This document shows positions 23,495-31,621 of a stretch of 64,000 nt of DNA, one piece after another (position 1 is the stretch's first letter; each line of letters begins with the position of its first letter). Made by a program: the position numbers and the translations under genes. The notes below the pieces were generated by a model. That model saw nothing but the letters and a program-made list of their open reading frames with translations, had not been told where the DNA came from and did not search any database. The DNA comes from Heterodera schachtii (taxonomy: Eukaryota; Nematoda; Chromadorea; Rhabditida; Heteroderidae). The stretch spans positions 832,646 to 896,645 of the forward strand of contig SIJG01000048.1 of the NCBI GenBank assembly GCA_023374025.1, written 5' to 3'.

Positions 23495-26196
23495 ATGGTT
23501 TTCCCCGATGAAAAAGATGAAGTGACGGAAATTTAATTGTTTTTTAATTTTTGGTAATTAATTTCCAGGAAGATGAGGTCGGTGGAATTGAGACTCGCAG
23601 TGGCAAGCGATTGAGTGCGGCCGCCGCCTGCGAATGTCCAGCGATTCAGGCAAGTCAAAAAGCAATGCCAAGTACAGGCAGGAGGAGTTTTTTTTGTTTA
23701 AATTCAAACCCCCTAGGGTTTTCAAATAATTCAATTATTGTTACTGTCATTTTTGAAAAATTCAGATTTTTGAGGGGGGGGGGGGAATCTAAAAATTTCT
23801 TCCCCACTGTCCAATTATTTTTCAAAATTGTTGCTAAATTCTTCGTATCGTCATGGAATAAGAAAGGAGTTTTTAGCAGATTTCTTACTTGAGTTTGGCC
23901 AAAAAATTAGCCAATTTTTGAGTGAATTTTGCGTCAATTTATAAAATTAACGCAAATTTTTTTTGGGAATTTCCAATCCGAAAAAGCAATTCCTGTAATT
24001 TTAAATTCGGAGTTCATTTGGGTGGGTTTATTCCCCTCTCCCCATGTTGTCTCCCCTTGAAAAAATTTAAAAAAAAATTCCAATAAAATTTTTTTTAGTG
24101 AGATTTGAAAATTTTTGGAAAAAATAAAAAATCACATCCGTGTTTATTCAGTCCACTTCAAATGCCACAATGTTGCACACGTTGGACGCCTTGGCCAAGT
24201 GGAAACAGTCCACGCTGTGCTTCCACGCCTGTCTCAAAAACCGTTGCGATCCGTTGCGCAAATTCTTAATGTACAGCCGCCAACACACGTGCAGACGGTG
24301 CAAAATAGTCAGGAAATTGTTGCAAAATGAGGTAACAACAACAACAAATTGGTATTTGATGGGACAAAATTTTTACTCGAGGTGGTTGACGCCATTAAAA
24401 AAAAAATTATTCTAGATAAGACGGTTTTTTTTTGGCTTTTCAGAGTCAAGAATCATTTTCTGACATCCATTTCGACCATTTATGATGATCCTAAACCCGG
24501 ATTCGTTTAAGAAGTATAAACGCGTTCTAAAATTGATTTAAATTTTTTTTTTTGTTGCCGACACTGAAACTCCAAAAACACCATTATTTCAACAAAAAAA
24601 ATTTTTTTGTTTTGTTTTTTTGAAGGGGGCCGCCTTCTTAGTTGGGGCTTTGACTTTGTCAAATTTTATCAATGAGAAAATAACTCGCTTTATTTTTTAA
24701 GGGGCCAATAAAAATGCCAAACTTTCTAAATTTCCTTAAAAAATTTATTTTTTTTTGGTACAGCTCATCTTGATATATGACAAGGAGGAGTTGGAACAAA
24801 CATTGTCGCCTGTTTCACGGCCAATTCCGCTGCAAACAGCGGCACTTCGCCCGTTCATTTTTCGCACAAAACTGCGCACCAAATGGGAAATGCAACAAAT
24901 TGGTGGCCGATCATGCGAAGTTGGTGGTCATTTGTCTGTGCATTGCTGCTGGTCTAACTGGGGGCAGCTCTAACCCCCCCCCCCCCCCCCCCCGAGAAAT
25001 TAAAAAAAAATTGCCAATTTATAAATTTTAAATGCCTGATTTATTTTTACAAATCCTTTGAATATTTCTTTTTTGAATTTTTTAACAAATTTGTTGAGAA
25101 TATGATATTTATAAAAAAAATTGTTTCCATTTTTGGATTTAAAATGCCAAAAACTGAAATTTGTTTGAAAATAGAATTTCCAGGGGCCAATTTGTGGCTT
25201 TTTTGCGTGATTTTCTTTCCAAACATTTTGAATATTTCATTTTTTGTATTTTTAACAAAGTTTGTTGAGAGAAAACGGCACTTATTTGTTAGCTATTTTT
25301 TAAATTTCCAATCATTTTTAAAAAATTGCCTTCCCCCCCCCCCTTTAGCCGCAACAATTTTTGCTTTGCTCTTTTCACTTTCGCTTCTTCGACTGCTTCT
25401 ACCGACTCACACACATGGATTGGAATGTGCATTTGAACTTACGGCACAGAGTGCGTTTTGAATGGAATGGAAATGCCGGAATTTGATTTTTCTTTGAATT
25501 CATACGATTTGTCAATGCCTTTTAAAAGTTTCGGTTTGTTTTCAAAAAGAAAAAATTACTTTAAAAGGGCGTCTACCTAAATTTCATAAAATGCAACACT
25601 AATTTTTCATATTTTTTTTAAATTTATGAATCATTTTTTATTTTCTTAGCACAATTTTAGAAAAACTGAGAATTCCTTATTTTTTGCCGGAATTTGCATA
25701 AAAATGGCCTCGATTGAAATTTCGGCGCCAAAAAGTGCCGGAATGCGCGCAATTCAATCCCACATATTATCGAGAGACAAAAAATCAATGACTAAAAAAT
25801 TCTTAAATTTATCTGTACCCGGGAACAAGCCAAACCGAAATCTTTTCAGGTCCATGCATTTAGCAAAAATAAAAATAAAATAGTTGGCTTTCTATTCATC
25901 TTATTACAGGTCACACAACTGTTGGCACAGAACCCCGAAATGAATGCCGAACAGTTGATCAATGGCATCGAACCGACTGTTTTTTCGGTAGTAAAAAAAC
26001 GGCACTATTTTCATGAATTTTTCCCCGTTTTTTGAAGAACCTTTTCAACACCTATATGGAAATCATACAAATTTTGAACGTCAATTATGAGCATTTGAAC
26101 CAGTTCAGTGGCAAATTGGAATGGATACGCTTCATTTTGGCGTTGGAGAATGAAGCAATATTCAAAAAAGTTACAGGAATGTCTAATGGCCTTTGA
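23495..26196 (+). CDS. unassigned multi-exon gene with a Cys/His-rich exon
   Basis: Phase-0 exons with good splice signals: 23495-23521 (ATG, MVFPDEKDE), 23569-23649 (ends CAG|gcaagt, a GC-AG donor), about 24153-24330 (STSNATMLHTL...), 25349-25450 (PQQFLL...NLRHR), 25910-25987 (VTQLLAQNPEMNAEQLINGI) and 26038-26196 (NLFNTYMEII... to TGA). The third exon has spaced Cys/His residues (CFHACLKNRC, HTCRRCKIVRKLL) loosely like a TAZ-type zinc finger. GC-rich sequence at 24764-24960 may add an exon: one frame is open from the acceptor, while the more Cys/His-rich frame does not join in phase. I do not recognise the family. The consistent phase argues for a real gene, but exon membership is uncertain and it could be two genes or partly decayed. 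Confidence 0.4.
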
Positions 26197-26400
26197 ATTT
26201 AATTTTATTACCATTTTTAAATGGCAATTTAATTTTGTTGTATAAATATTTTCAATGCCTTTTTAAATTTTGTAAGAATTATTTGTATACAAAAATCATA
26301 TGCTTAAGATAATTGGTTATTGCATTTTTATTATCATTTTGGGAAAAACGCCAAAATAGGTGAAAATAAGTTTTTTCAAAAAATTTTAGGTGCTAAGAAT

Positions 26401-26545
26401 TAGAGTAGAGCGGGACCGGGAATTTTGGACAAAACCGGGACCTTTCCGGGTTGCAAAATCGGGACTAGTTATTCCTGATCAAAACCGGGACTTAGGTACT
26501 CAGTTGTCCCGTCTTTTTCAGTACCAGGTCCCGTGCTCTACTCTA
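26401..26545. mobile_element. short hAT-like MITE, CGGGACC family
   Basis: 145 bp. The ends are TAGAGTAGAGC on both sides in inverted orientation. CGGGACC units are repeated near both ends. Flanks CTAAGAAT (26393-26400) and CTAAAAAT (26546-26553) match at 7 of 8 bases, consistent with an aged 8-bp duplication. It is too short to hold the hairpin core and lacks it. Confidence 0.7.
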
Positions 26546-26868
26546 CTAAAAATAAAAACTTAGAAAATAGGTGCTAATAACTCGGAAAAGTAACTTAATA
26601 ACTAGAGACCGGATTTTCAGGCATATGCCTTTTTTTTGTTGCTAACTTGCTACGGCCTAATATCAGGGCTCGGATCTGTCCTTATTTATAAGATTTGTCC
26701 TTATTTGGAGGGTCCAAATCTTACAAAATAAAAATGTCCTTATTTGTAAGATTTGTCCTTATTTCAGGCTATTGTTCTTATTTTGTTCTTATTTCTTAAA
26801 TATATTCATAAATTTAGAAATTTATGGCATAAATGTTCTTATTTTACCTATAAATTTTAAAAAATTTC

Positions 26869-26894
26869 CCGGCGGCGCCTATCGGCACCGCCGG
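26869..26894 (+). repeat. GC hairpin core copy 7
   Basis: Exact consensus hairpin and the first of three tandem modules. The next copy begins 136 bp later. Confidence 0.9.
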
Positions 26895-27004
26895 ACGCTA
26901 AAATACTTTATTTTCTTTAAAATTAGCTCAAAAATCACCAAAATTGGGGCAATTTTTAGTACAAAATCTGTTAACAAATGGCATTAAAAATTACAAAATT
27001 TTTC

Positions 27005-27030
27005 CCGGCGGCGCCTATCGGCGCCACCGG
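27005..27030 (+). repeat. GC hairpin core copy 8
   Basis: Right arm reads GGCGCCACCGG, which repairs the usual C/A mismatch but introduces another. Preceded by CTGTTAACAAAT at about 26967. Confidence 0.88.
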
Positions 27031-27180
27031 ACGCCCCTTTTCAACCCCAAAATTTTTTAAAAAAATGTTGCAAAAAAAAGCGTGAATGTAAAAATGGTCG
27101 CCAATTGTCTAAAAATTGCAAAAATTGACAATTTTTGATGAAAATCTGTTAACAAATCAGAAAGAAATTAAAAAATTTTT

Positions 27181-27206
27181 CCAGCGGCGCCTATCGGCAC
27201 CGCTGG
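27181..27206 (+). repeat. GC hairpin core copy 9
   Basis: Arms read CCAGCGGCGCC and GGCACCGCTGG. The third base has changed on both sides (G to A and C to T), so pairing is kept. This is compensatory change within the stem. Confidence 0.9.
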
Positions 27207-27614
27207 ACCCACTCCCCTCACCCGTTCTCCAAAATTCCTTGGAAAAATGTGCCACAAAAAATTTGTTAAAAATCTGATTCTTTAGATAAAATTTGCTAAT
27301 TTACTTCCCAAAATCGTTAAATATGATACATGAAGGTGAAAAATACAAAAGTTGAAGCGATTTAAGCAATTTTGCGAAATGTCCTTATTTTTGACCCTAA
27401 AATCTTATTTTTTGGCCTTGATGTTCTTATTTTGAAAAATTTTCGATCCGAGCCCTGCCTAATATGCACGAAAAACGAGTTTTTAACTTGGTTTGAAGCT
27501 TCTAGCTTGAACTTTTTGGTGCCTTTTCAGGATTTTTGGAAAAAAAAAGGAAAATCTTTTAATTTTTTGCAATTTTTCTTATCATATTCTTACAACTTGC
27601 AAAAAAAAAATTTT

Positions 27615-27640
27615 CCGGCGGCGCCTATCGGCACCGCCGG
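27615..27640 (+). repeat. GC hairpin core copy 10
   Basis: Exact consensus hairpin belonging to the outer element at 26603-27928 rather than the nested one. Confidence 0.88.
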
Positions 27641-27993
27641 CACCCCCAAAAAATTGTCATGTTTTCGGAGCTAAAAATTCCTTTTTTTCTCTCCGGTTAT
27701 GAAATTGTTGATATAACATAGAAGAAAAAAGCATTTGGCCAGAAGAGCAAAAAAAAAAAAGGTCTCTTGGTAAATTTTTGTTTGAAAAATGTTGAATATT
27801 TGGTGCCTTTTTCCATTTTTTCGTGCCTTTTTTGCCATTTTATAATTTTTTATACCTTTTTTCATATTTTTGGTGCCTTTTTTAGGTCCCTATTTGAGAA
27901 ATTTTCGTGCCTAAAAGTCCGGTCTCTATTAATAACCCCCCCCCCCAAAAAAAAAAAAATTTTTTTTCGTGCATTTCAGACCATAGGGAGAGC

Positions 27994-28723
27994 CATAGCT
28001 AAGCAAGGGGGGGGGGTCAGGGGGGGGGGGGGTCGTGACGCCGAACGCAAGGGGTCGGCGGGTGTCGAACGCACGAGGCGGGGGGTGGGGTCGAGAAAAA
28101 AAGGAGAAAGAGGAAAAAAGGAAAAGAAAAAAGAGAGAGAAAAGGAAAAGGGGAAAAAACGAGAAAAGGGAGCGGTAAGTTCAAGGAAAGGGTCGCGCAA
28201 TTGCGTTCGACTAACCCTGAGGGCGATTTGTCGAACGCAAAAAAAGTTGGGACTTGAACAATTACTAATCCTTTAGAAATTTCGCTAAAATTTTCCATTT
28301 TTTCTGCGTTCGACGATTTGCTGAAGAAGAAACGTCGAACGCAAGAGAAGGGGCTGAAAATTCCTAAATTTTCTTAAAAAATTGACTCAAACGAGCAAAA
28401 AATGAACCTTTTTTTGACAAAAATTTGTTAACAATTCTCATTAAATATTTAAAAATTTTTCCCGGCGGCGCCTATCGGCACCGCCGGACCCCCCCCCGGT
28501 TCTACAAACGTTTTTGGAAAAAGTGCGCCGCAAAAAAACTGGCATGAAAAAAGCAAAAAAAAAATGTCTTGTAAAGCAAAGCAAAAAAAAAAGGTCCAAA
28601 AAAAAGGTCTTCACCGGGGCAAAAATGGTCGAACGCAAAATTTTTGACGCTGACCCCCCCTAGGGGGGGTCATCGCCGAACGCACGACCCTTTTCCTGAC
28701 CCCCCCCCCCTTGCACAGGTATG
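27994..28723. mobile_element. hAT-like non-autonomous element, GTCGAACGCA family
   Basis: 730 bp with a perfect 8-bp duplication, GGGAGAGC (27986-27993 and 28724-28731). The ends are CATAGCTAAGCAAGGGGG and the reverse complement of CATACCTGTGCAAGGGGG. At least seven copies of (G/C)TCGAACGCA or CCGAACGCA occur in both orientations, which are plausible transposase-binding subterminal sites. One hairpin core lies at 28462-28487. The purine-rich frame through 28080-28170 is low complexity. Confidence 0.88.
28462..28487 (+). repeat. GC hairpin core copy 11
   Basis: Exact consensus hairpin. TTTGTTAACAATT precedes it and GCGCCGCAAAAAA follows at about 28524, so the full module is present. Confidence 0.9.
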
Positions 28724-28770
28724 GGGAGAGCTCAGAAAAAATAGGCAAAAAGCTAAAAATTGCATCCCTA

Positions 28771-28776
28771 TTTATT
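28771..28776 (-). terminator. polyadenylation signal of the 14-3-3 gene
   Basis: TTTATT on the plus strand, i.e. AATAAA on the minus strand, about 130 bases beyond the TGA of the 14-3-3 gene. Confidence 0.45.
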
Positions 28777-28904
28777 ACCATGAAAAGCACTCAAATATAA
28801 AATGCAATGAATGGCACACACACACACAAAATAAATTATTTGGCACAATCTGAGGAGAATCACTTTTGCATGCATAATACATATTATCGTCTGTCTGATG
28901 CTGT

Positions 28905-30630
28905 TCATCCCTCCTTCGGCGGTTCGGCACTTCCATCACCGTCCGTCTTCGCCTGGTTGGCCACCTCCTTCGGTGTCCACAACTGCATGTTGTCCTTCAT
29001 CATACGCAAAATCTTTGCCACATCCTCCGGCAGCGGTCCCGCAAATGCGACAATCTCCGCGTTTGCCAAGTCAATGGCCTGAAAAAGCGGGGAGAATTCG
29101 AATTGGCTTGGCCATTAAATACCATGAAAAAAGAAATATGCTTTTGGTCTCACATTTTTGGTCACTTTGCGCGCATCGTCCACCGATTTCAACACCTCAT
29201 AATGGAACATGGAGAAGTTATTCGCAAGGCCAAGACGAATCGGATCGGTCGCTGCAATTTGGTCGGTGGCGATGTCCATCGCTTCTTTGTAAGCGCCCTT
29301 TGCGAGATCGAACATACCTGCGCAACAAACAAACAAACAATCATGAAACTGTTTTTCGGGGTTGCTGATCAGTGATCACGAATCCGGGCATATCCATTTG
29401 GGCCAATTCCGAACCCCGGACCCGAATTCGAACAAAAAGTTTTCGCAGTTTTTTGGTTTAAAATGGTTTAGATATTCAATTTTATTGAAGTATATTTGAG
29501 CCGGTTTTTAACCAAAAATGCGAGCCGAAAAATTTGAATTTCGACTTTTTGTTCGAATTCGGGCCTGGGACTTGGAATCATATGAAATGGGGATGTTTGC
29601 TATTCATCCAAAAGCTATGTATTTTGAAAATTTAAGATTTTGCTGGAACATTAAAAAGTTATAGTCCCCAAGAAAGTGAGCATGGTCAGTTAGTTGATTG
29701 GACTCATGAAACACCCAAAAACAGCGGATCAAAATACAGAAAAGCCAAATCAGACAAATTCTTATTACAAAGGACACACAACAACGATTATTGTCCCACC
29801 CGTTCGGTCGTCGTCCGTCACGAGTTCGGCCATGTGACGATGATAGTCCGCTTTCATCTTCAAGTAGAAAACCTTCGCCTCCGCATCGGTCGCTTTTGGA
29901 AACAGCAAATCGTTGATGAACTTTTCACTTGAACACGATAACGGCACAATTCCTGTGATGGAGAAAACGGGGGAATTAGTGGCATCATTTTAATCAAAAT
30001 GATCGTACTTTTTCACTTTACGCCACATAAAAAAAAATTATTGTATTTTTCTGGAGTTTTCGGGGGGCTCTGATCACGAACATGACATTCATTTCTTTTC
30101 GACTTTTGCTCAAAATTCGGGTTCGGGGTTCTGAATAGGAGGAAATGAATGTCATATTCGTGATCAGCGCCCCGAAAAGCCACAGAAAAAAAATAATTTT
30201 TTTTTATGTCGCGTAGTGAAAAAGTAACAAAATGATTGTGCCAATGCCAAATGACATGACCATAAGCAGCCACCACACCTGACGCTTTCCATCGGTTAAC
30301 GGCACGTCCTCGGTGGGGAACAAGGCACGCCATGACGAACGACGGGCATCGGTGACAGCGTCGTAGGCAATTGACAACATAGTGCGCTCCTCCACGCTCA
30401 AATTCGGGTCCAGTTTGATCAGCTGAAATGGGGGAGAGGGATGGTGGAAAAGATTTATTTCCAGGTTTTACAAAAAATTTCGTAAATTTTTGCGATCACA
30501 AATCGATCACAACCACCTTTTTGATCGCATTGACCATGTCATCGTAGCGTTCCGCTTTTTTGCAAACGTTGACGAGGTAGGCCAATTCCTCCTTTGTCTC
30601 GGGCTCTTCATCCACAGGCTTTTCCATCAT
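28905..30630 (-). CDS. divergent 14-3-3 protein, five exons, 242 aa
   Basis: 14-3-3 proteins are cytosolic dimers that bind phosphoserine/threonine motifs. Minus-strand exons: 30517-30630, 30274-30422, 29800-29927, 29154-29317 and 28905-29078, in phase throughout. Family hallmarks in order are [28 protein letters not shown] with [46 protein letters not shown] and DNMQLWT. The C-terminal tail after LWT is long and polar. Of the four phosphate-contact residues in human zeta (K49, R56, R127, Y128), here K49 is Asp and Y128 is His; both Arg remain. About 19 residues of the loop and helix between SSWR and the VFYLKMK segment are absent, where the intron holds a foldback element. The exon 2/3 junction (VCEKF) is my best phase-consistent choice; an acceptor at 29952 is the alternative. 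14-3-3 proteins are reported in plant-parasitic nematode secretions, but this one has no signal peptide. Confidence 0.85.
29415..29569. repeat. foldback repeat in 14-3-3 intron
   Basis: Arms 29415-29440 and 29544-29569 are reverse complements around GAATTCGAACAAAAAGT. A GATCACGAAT motif lies just upstream (29375-29385). The same vocabulary recurs at 48757-48828 and 60301-60370, so this is a dispersed family. Confidence 0.7.
30006..30229. repeat. 224-bp foldback in 14-3-3 intron 2
   Basis: Nearly the whole segment is an imperfect palindrome. The innermost arms, 30070-30095 and 30142-30167, pair with one mismatch (CTGATCACGAA...ATTCATTTC). Pairing extends outward through TTTTCGGGG, an A-run and ACTTTTTCAC to about 30006 and 30229. 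It fills most of the intron (29928-30273), where the missing 14-3-3 loop/helix would be encoded. No flanking duplication identified. Confidence 0.75.
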
Positions 30631-31621
30631 ATGTGTAATACGTAGGTATATATTTTATATATGCGTATTTGAGACCTTATTGTTAGAGAAAAGGGGGTGG
30701 GAAGTTAGATGGATAATAGCATAACAGTCAAAAACAAATTGTTGTTTCTGTCTACCACATAAGAAAAAATGTCGAAAACAAATAAAGATGGAAGAATAAT
30801 GAGTCGAATGTACACTTTTCCATTCCTTTTAAACACATTTTCTCGATGGATTTTGAATGTTTCACCATTCTAAAAAAATATACATAATGCCAATTTGCAA
30901 ATTTCAAAAAATTTGTTGCGCGTGAACGGATTTTTTCGAAATCAGGGACCAAGAAAGCCGGAATTAAAATGAAAGCAGCAGGTTTCAGGTTTCAGAATCA
31001 TCATCCAATCAAATGCACAAATAAGTGTTTCCGATGACGACGAATATTCGGCCTTTTTTCTCCCATTACATTGGCTTTGATGAGGAAGCGCATGCCTTTT
31101 TTGCATTAAATTTTGAACATTTCAGCACCTCGAAAATGCCATTTTTGCTCATCGGCACAAATTGTGGTCGTTGTTTGCTTTTTTCGTCCATTTCCTTGAA
31201 GCAAATCGCTGTTCTCCATGGTCTGTCTCGCTCAGCTTTATTTGTGCCCATTTCCTTAGCAATTTCAGCCTTTCAGAGGACACTGAACGGCGTCAAATTG
31301 TTGCAAAAATTTTTAAAAATTAAAGAAAATTTGTTTTTTTTTAAGAAAGGCAGGGTTGATACAACAAATAAATTTATTATTTTTTTTGCTGAAATTTGTT
31401 AAAATCTGTCGAAAATTCCCAAGTTTTTGAAAAAAAACGCACCGAAAAAAGCAAAAAATAAATAAAAGAAATAAATTATAATAAAAAGAAATAATTACTA
31501 TTCGGGATTTCGAAAAAAGGAAAATACCCTTCCTTTAAATCGAATTTAATAATTTGCTAATGATGACACCTTTTTTGGCAATTAATCATTAATCACGGTA
31601 ATTAAAACTAAATTAAACAGA

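Larger units (their letters stand above)
26664..27457. mobile_element. hAT-like element nested in the 26603 element, CCTTATTT family
   Basis: 794 bp with a perfect 8-bp duplication, CCTAATAT (26656-26663 and 27458-27465). The terminal repeats are CAGGGCTCGGATC. The left subterminal region has TGTCCTTATTT and TGTTCTTATTT units, echoed at the right (27380-27432). The centre holds three hairpin cores in tandem (26869, 27005, 27181), each preceded or separated by CTGTTAACAAAT. Confidence 0.9.
26603..27928. mobile_element. hAT-like element, TAGAGACCGG family (host of a nested element)
   Basis: Perfect 8-bp duplication TTAATAAC (26595-26602 and 27929-27936). The terminal repeats are TAGAGACCGGATTTTCAGGC and TAGAGACCGGACTTTTAGGC. 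Subterminal GGTGCCTTTTT units are numerous at the right end (27795-27910). After removing the nested element (26664-27457) the host is about 530 bp and retains one hairpin core (27615-27640). No coding capacity. Confidence 0.88.

Noticed and set aside
24960..25000. Poly-C, poly-G and poly-A runs (also near 11415, 23775, 25330, 27935, 28020, 61206)
   Set aside because: Homopolymers whose lengths may be assembly-dependent. They carry no feature beyond transposon ends or low complexity.
28080..28180. Lys/Glu-rich coding exon
   Set aside because: A purine-rich low-complexity run inside the 27994-28723 transposon.
30279..30422. C-terminal membrane helix on the 14-3-3 exon ([13 protein letters not shown])
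   Set aside because: It is intron sequence read past the splice donor. Downstream exons continue the 14-3-3 fold in phase.
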